NCBI RefSeq assembly: GCF_042242105.1
Contig: NC_092029.1
Span: 7,255,885-7,319,884, forward strand
DNA length: 64,000 nucleotides
Source: Pempheris klunzingeri
Taxonomy: Eukaryota > Chordata > Actinopteri > Acropomatiformes > Pempheridae
Reading direction: 5' to 3'
Under the pieces are notes generated by a model. It ran no database searches and was not told the DNA's origin. It was given only the letters and a program-made list of their open reading frames with translations. The first letter of the stretch is position 1; each line of letters begins with the position of its first letter. The translations under genes were made by a program, and so were the position numbers. Of the stretch, positions 1 through 14,552 are shown one piece after another.

Positions 1-1340
1 GTGCTACATCCGTAGTAGCCTTGTGTGCTATACGGCTATCCTAGATTTTGCACCTTTTAAACGCACCACACATGATGCAGAAACAATACGCGGACACAGT
101 TTCAGAGAATATGCGTTCATTTGGAGCGTAAAGTTAGTTTGTAAGATTACTACACAGCTACACACTGGTGGTATACGACGGCAGGGTACAATAATTGAGA
201 AATTGGGTAAGATGAGTCACTATTTAGGGATTTTCTAACAGAAAAACGACGATAAAGAGGGGATTTTTTTCTAAGAGCAGTGGATTAAAGCTGAACTCAC
301 ACGTCATCTGTTGGTTTATTGTGCTGATGGTGCCGCTACATATTAAACCTTCATTTGCCGCTGGAGCGTTTCTCCGTCCTACACTATTTTACTGTCGGTT
401 TAGGTTTGAAGAGACTTACCCCAAAATGACCAATTCGCCGTATTTTACCGGGTCTTTAACGGGCACATCATCATCTCCGTCTTTTTTCGGTGAATTCATC
501 AGACTGGACTGCTCCAGAAGAAAAAAAAAACGCGTCCAATGCCAATAGTGGTGGGATAAAACAATGCTGACACACTCGAAACAACAGGGAAGTGATTGGC
601 GTTGTAGTCTATTAAAGTTTGGGCACAGTTGGGCAAAGTTTTTCCAGACTTCTTGTTGTTAGTTTTATTGTTTTAATCCCGTGAAGGCGCATCTTTTCCA
701 GGCTTTAATGCCAGTGTGTAGCTAGTTAGTATCGCAACATATCTGTTCAGTAGCATTGAATACAACAACGGCTAACGGCGGGGAGTGGAGCATACCATCT
801 TCTGTAGGGGTGGTCGTTCAAAACACGTCTCAAAATACTCAACAACATTACCCCTACCAGAAGAAATGCGTGCTTGACGTGATTTTAAAAATATCAAAAA
901 TACTGTTAGAGATTAGCTGAGAGAAAACAAAAGAATAAGTCAATATTTATTTTCGTTTAAGCATGAACCCCCCCTGTGGAACACGACATGGGTGCAGCCT
1001 TGGTGAGACGCTGGCACCCACGGACAGAATAAAATGAGGCGTTTAGAGACCAGAGGAAGTGCCCACATCCCCTGGCATGTAGAGGCGTGCTGACACATTT
1101 AAAGCAAAGGCCTGGGACATTAGGTGCCATGTATGGAGAACATACAGCTCTGATCTCATGGGTCATTATGGAGTCTGACGTAATGAGATGCTCCTGGGGG
1201 TGTGGTGTGGCGAGGATGTGGGTCACCATTGCGCACCAGACGAGACACCTTCTCCTTTTCTTCTAGTCTGCATTTCATGTGGGAGTTGGGAGACAGATAT
1301 AGGCCGGCTGGAGCCCACACTTCCATCTGTCTTGCTCTGT

Positions 1341-1342
<2 letters not shown>

Positions 1343-1386
<44 letters not shown>

Positions 1387-1390
1387 CACA
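1343..1390. repeat. (CA)n microsatellite
   Basis: About 24 CA units with a single CG interruption near 1379. Open frames over it on both strands are repeat artefacts. Confidence 0.95.
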
Positions 1391-2246
1391 GAAGAGTAGT
1401 GCCATTGTGCTCACTCACAACACTGTGACCACAGGAGGGCAGTGCACTTCAGATGCAGAGTAAAACTTTCCAGTCTTTATAGTTAGTCAAGTGAGACTAT
1501 TTACACTCATTTGTTGGTCTAAACATCAGTTCTCTTTGTGCATTAGTCCATTAACACCCCCTGTGTGCGCCGCCATGTGTGCTTTCAGTTCAGGTGACAC
1601 TTTGGGATTTGAATGTTTAGAGTAGTTTGAATGGGACGGTGACTTAACACTTGGGTCGGATACAGCTGCCGTGTCACGTTGCCCTCCAACAACCTGGTCG
1701 CTGTTCATTGTTATTTGATGAGACAGAAAGCAAAGCCTTCCCCGCAGGCTTTTGGGACAGAACGCAGAGCTTTGGTGTCAGTAACAGAATCTGCTCAGTC
1801 TCACACAATGGCCACCATGGTTGCCTTCATCTGGAACAGTAACCTGCTTCATGTTCTGGTGGGGTGGTGTAGTCGAACATGTAGTGGCTTGCACACAGGG
1901 TAAGGCACAGAGGCGCCATGCACTAATCTGCATGACTCTGCACTGTGCAGCGTTCTATCAGACACGTCAGTGTCGTTGAAACATTTGCCCGAGTTACCTG
2001 AGTTATATGAAAATAACTTCAGAATGGTAAAAATCATGCCGTCCTTCACACATTAGCTAGAGCGCCTCAACTACAGAGAAACTATTGATGACAGGAGTGA
2101 GTCATGAATGAGCTCCAGTGCAAACCAAACCAAGCAACCACACCCCTATACCGTGAGGGTATATAATATTATGCAAGCTCCACTGTGTGTATCAGAATCA
2201 TTAACATACTTTTCTTCTGAGATAGAAACTGGATGGACCAGATGTG

Positions 2247-2300
2247 TATGTGTGTGTGTGTGTCTGTGTGTGTGTGTGTGTGTGTGTGTTTGTGTGTTTC
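2247..2300. repeat. (TG)n microsatellite followed by CT-rich tract
   Basis: TG array with single-base interruptions. A pyrimidine-rich CT tract follows at about 2340-2433, which makes a long but meaningless open frame. Confidence 0.95.
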
Positions 2301-3125
2301 AGTGTGAGTTTCTGTCTTTCTCACTGTGGTGCTTAAGGTCACACCCTCCTCGCTCTCTGTCTCTCTCTCTCTTCACCTCTTCTTTTCTCTGTTTCCTCTG
2401 CTCTCTGTTTTCTCTTTCTCTCTCGCTGTCCTTGTTTGGCTGAATTTCAGCATTAAACTAGAAAATATGTTCGGCCTCCATCATGCAGGAGGAATCCTCA
2501 CTGCTCCACTTAATTTCTGCTGTTTATGGCCATAGTAACCAATCACCAGAGCAAGGGACCAGTCGGCGCTGAGGGAATTATTTACTTAGACTTGTCTAAC
2601 TAGGAATTTACAATGTAAAGAATGAATGAATAAAGATTCATCAGTGAGTGAATAAATTCCACTCACTGATAACGTAGTGCTTCATTAATCCCCAGAGGGG
2701 AATTTCTCTTTTAGCTTTTCAGTGAGGTCATAGAACAATTTCAACCACAGAGAAAATGAGATTCATCAACCTGCTCAAGGATGCTTTGCAGGGCAGATGC
2801 TTTTAATGACAACACCACCCCACTGCCACTAATCGGTTTCAAGCTGGCCCTTCAGAAGTAGTGGTTATGTATAGTAGGATATTGTCTTAAAATAAGGTGT
2901 CTCCCCTTCGTTTATGTTCTTAGTTTGTTTAGATGTGGGTTATGCATTTTAATTATTATGGATAGACCCAAACTTCTATGTAAACTGCCAAGGTGGCTGT
3001 GAACTAGAACTAATATATTCAATGTAGTTATCTCTAATGTGTTTTGTGAGATTTTATTTAGTTCTGAGTGGACAGTAGGGCTGGGCATTGTCCAAGGCAG
3101 CACTGAGGTAGTGACTGATGTTATT

Positions 3126-3542
3126 AAAGGTCCCATATTATGCTAATTTCATCAGTTCATACTACCTGAGAAGGTAGTGCTTCTCACTGCTTTGCTTTTG
3201 CCTTCGACATATTCGTGTTACCGTGAGCTGGTGTTAGTGATGTAAAATCAATGGGCAAAACAGTGAACAGCAAGTTAGATTCAGGAAGTTTTCAGTGGGC
3301 GAGGACGGTCGGCCTGCTGACGGGATGGAGGAGGTCACATGATAAACAGATCACCTTATGACATCACAAAGGGAGCCAAATCTACATGGCATGTTTTCAT
3401 ACATGTTTACTAAAAGACGGAGCACTAGAAAAAGAGACAGGATGGTCTTTTCTCATAGCTTGGCAGTCTGAAGGCACACCAGAGACATATGTTTACGTTG
3501 AAAAGACATTAAAAAGTGAATTTTGCACAATATGGGACCTTT
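3126..3542. mobile_element. MITE-like repeat with 18-bp terminal inverted repeats
   Basis: The left end reads AAAGGTCCCATATTATGC and the reverse complement of the right end reads AAAGGTCCCATATTGTGC, 17 of 18 matching. The element is about 417 bp and has no coding capacity. A TTAA overlaps the left end (3124-3127), but the right flank is not TTAA, so the target duplication is unresolved. A degenerate relative lies at 49.8-50.1 kb. The superfamily is not assigned; a TTAA-targeting family is possible. Confidence 0.75.
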
Positions 3543-6500
3543 GATACTGTGAATAACTTGTTGAGAGTATTGCATTACTATTTTTGATGACTCGCTGTGT
3601 CACTCTTGCCATTTTGATCCCTCCCCTGCACACTCCCATCCCCAAAGGCATCACAATGGAAATAAGCCTCTGGGCTTTATTGCGATATCCTGACATTTTC
3701 GTTTATGTAAACACTCGTTGCCACGGCAGCACTGGTGAAATTGTCCAATAAAACCAAACTAAACCAAACATGGGCCAGGAAAACTGTCTTTCCATGATGT
3801 CGTCAGCTCAGTCGCCTGGATCCTGTGGCAGTTAATGCGATAAAGAGAAACTGATGTAATTAATAAAAAAAGTGGACATTGCAGTTTGATTGACAGCCAT
3901 TTTGTTCTTTGATGGCCTCATCAGCCAGACAAATTCTCATGAGTTAATCGCAGTGTGCAGTCACATCCTGCTCCTGTGGCTTTGCATGATACTGCTGTAG
4001 AGTACAACAAACAGCTCACAAAATATACAGTATTTGACATACATATTGCACAGTAGTTCAGTCAGCAGCACATTTCCATTTATGGCAGCTTGCTTTGACA
4101 TCTATGTCACTGGCATGAATATAAGTGAATTAACCAGCCAAATTAGGATGGAATTTGTAGTAGAGGGTGTAATGGCCAAACATCCATGTTGCATCACACA
4201 AGTCATCAGAAAACCATATTTGGGAAGCAAATCACAGATCAGATATAGTACGCCTAATTGTGAACATGTGGAATGCATTAACTCTCCTACTATTATTCAG
4301 CTTTTGGCAGGCTGCATCTCAAGTCAAGCAAAGCATAGTAGAAGAGGCCACTGATCATTTATACGTGAGTGCTCACACAGAATATACACAAATAAGGATC
4401 CTTTTGGAGAGAAGGTTACTCTTATATGTTCTCTATAACAGTGGATCTCCTCCTATACACAAATATAGACATATTCACAAATCATCAATATTTATACATG
4501 CAATAACAACATAAATATTGAACACACAGGCACAAGAATAAATCACGTTATTAAAAACAGACAAATAAGAAAACTCTTTTTTAAACACGATACATGCACA
4601 TTGCATGGCACCGCTAATGCTTTTGGCATCAGAGCCTGTTTCTCATACTGTACACCATCAGACGGAGTTCATGATGAATGTGACTTCCTCCTCTGCTTCT
4701 GGGCTCTATGATTTAAACCCAGTACGTCAGTGTACCAGTGACAGAAAGACGCCTCTGGGAAGAGTTCCTCAGTCTGGAAGCTGATTTAAAAGATCGAAAC
4801 AGATATTTGGTACAAGAACGGTAAGTAAGAGAAGCGAGTCAAGACGGTCAATTCAAACCACTTAGATGTGCTACAGCCATCCGCTGCTGAGTCTTTGTCG
4901 ATGTTGCCATAGAGACAAGCGCAAACAAAGAAAAGGTATTTCTGTTATTTAGCAACCCTGTCTCCACTGTCTGTAGTTAAAGCTTAAGTGGACTGGTGGA
5001 GCAGAATCTAAGACTTCTAGATGTGATACACAACAGGAAGAGCAACAAGAGTTATTAAATCACTTAAATACAAATCATGATGTGATCTCTTAGTGCACGG
5101 AGCCTGGCTTGTTACAAAAATATGTTAGTGTCCTACTTGTGATGCACGAGTGCACACAAGCCTGCTGGGTGTGTGCTGGTGTGTGTGTGAGGGGCGCCAT
5201 ACTCCCTGTACTTGATGAGGAGGCAGACTCCTCCACATAGCAGGCATGATACTGCAGATGGCTCAGCATATTCCCATTCTCTGTGGGCACTTGGACACAA
5301 CAGGCTCTGCTAGTGACTCTGGCTCCCCACAGGGAAGACTAATTGCCTACACAAGCAGGGCTGTTGTGAAACGGTGAAAATAAATGACCTTATAGACTGT
5401 AGCCATTGATTGTATATACTATAGATAATTTAACACAATATTGTGATCACATGCAGTATGGTTTCAGAAGTTTTTTAATCCACTAGTTTTGAAATATGGG
5501 CAGTTTGATTGCACATAATGTCATTGTTAGATTTAGCACACTATTGAGCAAGACGGGAAAAGATGATGTGAGATCATGTGAGAAGTTCTTTGAGGACCTC
5601 ATTGAAATGACTTCTGAGCCAAATCACAGTCAGAAATTGGGCAAATAAAGCTGCTGCACATGTGACAAGATCAACCTTTGTAGGCAGTTGGTCAGACAAT
5701 ACACTTTATGTATTCTAGTATTTCAATGTGAGCGAATTATGGATTATATTCCATCACAATATACAAAAAGAACCTAATTTCTAAGCATTTACAAACTGTC
5801 ACCCTCAGAGAAACAGGAAACATTGTCCCAGTGTGGGATATGAAACCTTTTGTAGGACAACTGCAGCTCAGTTTAAACACTGACTAGTGAGCTGAGACGT
5901 TCTCTCCTGATTGCTCTCAGCACGCCGAGCCCTTTCGCAAAGCTCCACGCAGCACCTGCCAACAACCTGCCATACATGTACACGACCCAAGCACATAGGC
6001 TACAAACACAGCTGCTGGTGTGAGCTGCACTGGGTGCTTTACACAAAGCAGATGGCCCCTCAGACGGGTCATTAATAAGAGCCAGTGGGGAGGCTGCATG
6101 TGGTGGGTTATTTTTGGATTTAGTGTTGTGTGTTATTTAGGGATGAGAGTTGTATTGGTGACTCTATTTCGGTGTTTGTGTGAGTGGGAGGCTGCCAACA
6201 GGCACCAGAGAGAGAACGACATTTAGAGTAATTGGCTCCCTGTTCAGTCTGACGGCATTCCACTGCAGACCTATTAATAATTACACGTGTGAATGGCAGC
6301 TTTTGACCTGGGTTCAACGGGCTTTTATTACCACAGATTTTAAAGAGTGCGTTAAAGCGTAGCGACACTTGTTGACTGTTTTATCACCACTGCGGATAAA
6401 GTGACACTAGAGAAATAAACAGACATATAAATGATGTTGATTCCGTCCTTCTTGGCCAAACTCATAAGATGCCGTTTTAGCATCCACACTGTACAATGTC

Positions 6501-9500
6501 TCAGTTTCACAGCAGCAAGTCAGTCCAGGTAATTACAGCGCTGGTTACCAGACACATAATTTACCTCAGAATAACAATACTTTAACCCCATTCTGCCTGT
6601 TTATTTCTAGACCCATGCAGACATATCTATTTGTACTTCTCTCTACTATCCTGTTAATCGTTTTTTTTTTTTATCTCAACGTGTCCATCTGTTGCTGTGG
6701 TGTGCCATGTGTCACACAGGAAGGTTGCAGCACATGTCACTTCCTGCTACAATCAAAATTCAGCATTTACCCATCAGCCTGGGTCTTTATCTGTAGAGGA
6801 GAAATAAATATCTGTCTGTAATTAGAAAGTCATGTAGCTTCCTGTTATTTGAGTAATTTTGTCTGCTGAATTTCGTCTGCTGAAGCAACAGGGCTGAAAT
6901 CATTTGTGACTGACTTCCTGTGTATCTATTCAATGTATGAGAGATCTGTTCACAGATGTCAAAAACAACTGCATCCAATAAATTAAAAGCGTGGATTAAA
7001 AATTAAATGCATCGTGAGCATAACCTATGTGAGAGTCCAGAGGGTATTTTTTTCAGTGTTTTTCTTCTCTTCACCTGCTCTTATTGTGAATTTTTCAAGA
7101 CAGTCCTAAAGAAGTAGATCCTGTTAAAACCAAGCTTTTTCTAAAGGATGTGAAAAAGCAATGCTCTCACTGCACTGCCTCCATTAATTACATCTGTGAG
7201 CCTGAATCATTGCCACTGCACACATCCCTCCCACTGCACAACTTCTCTGCCAAATGCAAACACAGGCCTCAGGCTCCCTATAATAATTAGCACATTGTCC
7301 AATGCGGAGGGAAACACAATGTGCGACAGATTCGGAGGAGCTTACAACTGCCTGGAAGCTGAATGTCACTCCGCATGCTGCTTTTATGACAGTGTTTAAA
7401 CGGGCCCCATGACAACCGAGACTTTCTGAGCTGTAGCTGCGGCCCATCCAGCCAGTCCTAAAATCCCTTTGTGTGCTTCAGTAGTGGATGTTGTTGGACA
7501 GGAAATGCCTGTAAAGACAACAGCAGACACCCATTCAATCAAAAGACAGTGGTTTTGAAAATGCTGGAAAACAAGAGCAGGCCCAAGGTTGACCTGTAAC
7601 CTTGATGATTGGAACAAAAATTGGTTAGATAAAGATTAGGCTGAGTGGTGTGTTTGAGGAGCACAGGATTTTGTGATCCTGTTGCCCATGGCAACTAGAG
7701 GATGCACTGCCCTGGGTTTGAAAAGCCCCAGAGGTATTTGTGGCTGAGGATAGAAAGGGTAGGGTTGTAAACTGTCCATTTACTCTGCAGTTACTGATAA
7801 ATACAAGACTATGATACGTTTCTCTAATTAATCCTGTTTGAATGAAATGATTAAAGGACTTTAAGAGATATGCTTAATCAATGTGTGGTTAAAAGTTAGA
7901 TAAAACATTGATTGTTGTCTGATGTCTGTCAGATTAATATAAAGTCAGCAACAGTTTCCAGTCTTTGTGCTCTGCTAAGCTAGATATACAGATACATAAC
8001 AGGTATGAGGTCCTTTTATCTAACTCTCTGAAAGGAAGCAAATAATCAATGATATAAAAAGTTCAGTAGTAAACACAAAGGGAAGTATCTTGATACAGTA
8101 TTTAAAACTATAAAACATAGCTGTGGTTAACAGTACAGCTGCATTTATGTTCTCCAAATGTTGACAAAACTTCTACATCTGTCCACTTTTCATTCCACAG
8201 ATTCCACAGTAAATATCCACACCAGCCCAATCAAACAGACATCTAAACACATATGCACATTTAAACAAACATGATGAGAAAAAGCTTGAGGGTGAAACTC
8301 TCGCTGAGTGCTTCCCTTGGCCTCTGACTCTTAAAGTGAAGTGAGCATACCGACTCTAAGCTCCCCAGCTCTCTGGAAACAACTGTGGGCAGAGACAGAC
8401 AGAGGCCGCCCGAGGTGTGAGAAAAGCAACGATGAAAAGTGTGTCTGTTTAACTCTAGTTCTCACTATATGAGTGTTAGTGTTATAGTGTGTGTCTTTCA
8501 CTTGAGGCTGTTGTTAACATAAACACAATCAGTGCTTGTTCTGCTAAACGCTACTGACTGTAGAAAAATAGACTAAAGATTTACTGCAGCAAGACACACA
8601 TCACTAACAGCTGGTTGAGCACAGAGCAGACACGTGAATATTTCCTAGAGAGCAAATGTTTGAGGGTTTTCATCATATTCTATTAAATATGAGTTCGTGA
8701 GCAGGTGACTCTTTCATGATGCAATGCACATTGTCTGTGTGCTTCCTGGTTTGCTGAATGAAGAGCTGCAGCGAGATTAAAGTCAAAGAGGAACGCCTCA
8801 ATAAACAAATGACAGAGGAACTACCAATGAGCTCCAGTTAAAAGTATTGTTTGAAATCACCCCCCTTCGAAAGGCGTACAATAGTCCGGTCCACCCCCAC
8901 CCAGCAGCATACAATGGCAGCGCTCGGGGCTAAAAGTGAACGTGAAAGAAAACGAAGCAGGACTGCTCAGGCTTTCATTCAAATCCAACACTTCCGTGGA
9001 AGCTTTGACTGGGAGGCAGGAAGCACACGTCCAGTGAATCACATCTGAAGTCCTGATGTGACTGTTGATGATGATGATGGTGGTGGTGGGTACTTGTGTA
9101 CACTGTGACAAGCCCAACCACAACTTCAGGACAGAATGAGTGTCTACAATTCCTGTTAGCAGCTGCTCTCTGAGGCAGGTTTTTTTTTAAATTTATTTAT
9201 ATAAAAATACCACTGAATTCATAGATTCTACCTGGTTGAGTAAGAGTGACAACACAAACCCTTAAATCATGTCCTTTAACTGAGGGCCACAGGTGAGTCT
9301 GACAGCGTTTGACACCAGCCAGCGCGTGCAGCGCATCTGCTGCTGAGTGCTGTGACAGCTGCACAAAAGGCCTCTGACATGTGCAGCATGATTCACTGGC
9401 TCAGCGCTGACGTAAACATCACGAGCCGCCTTAAACTTCTCTCCATTTCCACATTTAATCTACTGTGAAAACACATTTGTGGATTTTGCTTTTGGAATTT

Positions 9501-11449
9501 CCACATCCACAATGGAAGTCTTGAATAGAAAATCATAAGCAAACGAGATCATACTTGACGCCACAGAGGCACTGCCGTCAACCGTTCAAATAAAGTGGTT
9601 TCATTGCTAAAGCACACTCTGAAAAATGCAGGAAATTCCTGTAAGTGGTGCTCCTAATTCCAAAAGAAATAACCTGGAGAGTGACGGCAGCGTGAGGAGA
9701 GATAATCAGCGGGCTCGTATAGCTTTTTAAGAGGAAAATTCAAGCACTTTTCAAGTGCATTCAAGGTACCTAAACCAAAAATGTCCAGACTCCAGAGGCC
9801 TTTATCATCACATCTAAATGTTTACTATAAATACAAGAAATAAAGTTAATAGAATTTCATTATACTCACAGCAAACCATGTTTATTTCACCAGCTGTTCA
9901 TGTTAACTTTTGATCATGATTATGTGAGTCACTAGGAGACAACAAACAAATATGATGTTGGGGTGGTTTAATTTCAAAATATTAAAAGATTTTTGGTTTA
10001 CATGAGTGATTGTGTAGATAAAACACCAGATCATGTAGAAAATTAAGCATTTTTCACAGTGTTTCACAGTGCATTCTCCTGACCCTGTTAAAACTAAGCA
10101 TTTTCCACATGTTGAAGACTTTGTACGAACCCTGTGTCTATCTCACTTTAACTGGCTGTGCCTGTCCTTCATGGTGGACACGTCACATGTGCAGCGCTGC
10201 TTTCAACACAGCAACAGGTCAAACTTCAAATCGCCAGAAACAGAACAAACACCACATGAGCAAACAGAGCAAGTACAGAGATAGAGAGCAAGCATTCCTG
10301 CACGGGAATGCCTAGACTGTGACTCTCCTGGACGTTGCTACAGTAACAGATTAGGGGAAAAAATGTAATACCTCCAAAATGTCATCTTTTCAAGGGATTT
10401 GGAGAGTGCTTATTCCACTATTCCATCTTAGCGAAGAAACAGACAAAACCCTGCACTGGAATCAGTACTTTAGCTTTCTGTGTTTATCTTTACACTTCAA
10501 GCAGACACTTTCTATTACTGCTTTTGCTCAACGCCACGCTGCTAAACCGACTATTTCTATGACAACTATTTTCTTCTTTTAAGCGCTTCCTGACCTCACA
10601 CTATTCACAATTCACACCTGCCTCTTTCAACGCACATGGAGGGGAAGTTGCCCTTACAAGAAACGAAACTCTGAGCAGTGGTATATAGTGAAAAAAAAAA
10701 AAAAAAGATAATGAATGGCTTCGAAACTACGTCGTATGGTTGCTCACATACCTCGGGGCGGAGTGCCAGGCTGGCAGAGGCCTTTGGCGAGGCCGTCACC
10801 TTGACCTCAGTGGTTGTACACATGAATGAAGCAAGACACGGCTGTCCTCACGGTCTCAGACACCCAAACTCTCTTTGCTTATCACCAAATTCTCACCAGA
10901 ATGCAGGATTGTTATCATGATGACAACATAAACCTTGGTTGGTAAGAAATGTGTCATTTCCTGCTCATGAAAGCAGGCTTGTTTAAACAGACAAGTGAGA
11001 AGTTACCCATTACCAAGAGCGTCCTTTTAGTTCTACTTGTTGGCTTTTTACTCGTTCATGGTTCAAGATCTGGACCAACTGCACATCCCCTCTTTAATCT
11101 GCTCCCTTTGTTTGAAAATGTCAAAAGCCATCAGTGGAGTCAGCTCCATGATGGACACAGTGATACTTTAAGACCTTCGGCAGAACGCGGTTTACCTGAC
11201 AATCACTTCTCTGAAACCAGAGAGCTCATCATTTATTCACAGCCAATGACTCACATGCGAGCGCCTAAAGGAAACAGGCCGAGGCTCACTTCACTTCACA
11301 GCTCGCTCTAACCGGTCCTTCTTTCAACAACTCTGACGCCCTAAACTCTCACTTCCTCTTTTATGAGCTCGGCTTTTTTCAGAAGTGAAACAAGACTTTT
11401 GCTGCTCCACTAACAATTGCACAGGCTTATTGAACAGGCGTAACTTCCA

Positions 11450-11997
11450 TACTGATCTGGATATATTCTTTCTTTTATTATTTCATCAGCATAGCAAAAA
11501 AAGAAAGAAAAAAAACAAAACAGGGCAGTATCTATGAACTAATAACAGAGAGCTGGTGTGTCTGCAGGATAAGTGTACAACAGGATGATGATGAAAAGAA
11601 AAGAAGAAGAAGAGGAGGAGGGTTGCAGTCACTGAAGCACCTATTTTGGAGGTGGTGGTGTGGGGGGGGCTGGGTTTTTTCTTTTTTAAACACTTGCTGG
11701 GGTCCAAAAGTCAGACACAGAAAATCAAAATGTGCACAGCCAGCTTTGCTGGTACCCCTGACCCCCTCCCCACCTTCTCTCTCTCTCTCCCAAAGTGCAA
11801 ACTCAGCAAATGAACAAACCTTCTGCCATCTTGATTTCAGGGGCACCTGTAACCTGGGTCCCTCCTAAGGCAGCTGAAAACTACAAATACTCAACCTCGA
11901 CAGTAATGTAAGCTCTGGGAGAAACAAAAGAGGCCATAATAAGACTGGTGGTAACAGATTCAGACCCTGAAACAACAAAAGTGTACATCCATAATCA

Positions 11998-12037
<40 letters not shown>

Positions 12038-12728
12038 ATCCAGCGTCCACATAGTGTCTTTCAAACAAACTGCCACAGCAGACATGATGGATGTAACCAC
12101 TGCACAGGAAATAAGCACAAACACATTTTCCTCAATCACCCCCCTACAATCAGTTATGAACCCCCCCCCCCAAGGTCCCATCCATAAAACACATTCTTAC
12201 AAATTACAGAAGCAGTTTGAGCCATGAAATTGATAGGCTGATGTAGGCGATGCTTTCTGAACGTTCCCCCATCCTTTGGATACGTAGCTGGGCCGTGAGA
12301 ATAGTAAATGAGAGCAAAGCAGGGGGCAAAAGTTTAACTTTGTGTCCTCTAAAGTCACCTATAAGAAATTATACAAAAATAGAAAAGGAGGAAAACGAAA
12401 GACTTTGCACCAAGAGCTCCAAAAGTAAGATTGTTGTATAATGAAACAGCACTGATTATACAGCATGTGAACCAAAGCAAACTAAAAGAAAGCCAGCCAA
12501 AACAAACAATTGTCTTTTGTTTAAATGAAATCTGGGGTTATAGTGAAGTCATCATTATCAAAAAAAAGAAAAATAAAACAAAATATAATTGCTACTCTCT
12601 TTGATTTATATACTGAACAGAGAGGTCATGGTATTAATTGCTTCAGATTGCATTTTTTTTTAACTCATGTTTTCATTCTCAGCTACTTTATCTGCCTCCA
12701 AGTCTCCAGGCTGGTGAAGGGAGAAACA
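11450..12728 (-). other. Putative 3'UTR of arf6
   Basis: The sequence downstream of the arf6 stop on the minus strand has no other gene. An AATAAA hexamer (TTTATT on the plus strand) near 11474 could end a 1.25-kb 3'UTR. It includes a CA microsatellite (TG on the plus strand, 12000-12034) and a C run near 12161. The extent is inferred only from the hexamer, and nearer poly(A) sites are possible. Confidence 0.4.
12000..12034. repeat. (TG)n microsatellite in arf6 3' region
   Basis: Uninterrupted TG dinucleotides, about 17 units. On the arf6 sense strand this is a CA array. Confidence 0.95.
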
Positions 12729-14300
<1,572 letters not shown>

Positions 14301-14479
14301 CAGGAGCTCCGACATTTGAAGACAGAAAAAAAACACACCCTGTCAGGAGTAACTTTTCTTTCGTTTTTGTTTTTTTTTTTTGGTACTATTTTATCTACTT
14401 TTGCTTATCGTATTCTTCTCCTTCCTCCTATTATTATTATTATTGTTATTATAGTTGTTGTTATCACTATTATTATCAT

Positions 14480-14500
14480 TAGATAGATAGACAGACAGAC

Positions 14501-14539
<39 letters not shown>

Positions 14540-14552
14540 TAGATAGATAGAG
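14480..14552. repeat. Mixed GATA/GACA tetranucleotide array
   Basis: Alternating blocks of GATA and GACA tetramers, about 18 units, just upstream of the arf6 promoter and preceded by an ATT/TTA-rich stretch (14429-14479). The composition matches the classical Bkm-type GATA/GACA repeats of vertebrates. Confidence 0.9.

Larger units (their letters stand above)
1..11440. other. Intergenic region, no gene recognised
   Basis: I find no exon chain, no RNA gene and no conserved protein in this stretch on either strand. Open frames here are short and are explained by chance or by microsatellites. It contains two dinucleotide arrays, a CT-rich tract near 2.34-2.43 kb, a MITE-like repeat at 3.1-3.5 kb, a GAT/GGT-rich patch near 9.06 kb and a poly-A run near 10.69 kb. 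Its end abuts the putative 3'UTR of arf6. Undetected non-coding transcripts or enhancers cannot be excluded. Confidence 0.6.

Noticed and set aside
1188..2443. Open frames over CA/TG and CT tracts, and the same at 11.9-12.2, 14.1 and 38.0-38.5 kb
   Set aside because: Microsatellite translation (His-Thr, Cys-Val, Ser-Leu runs), not genes.
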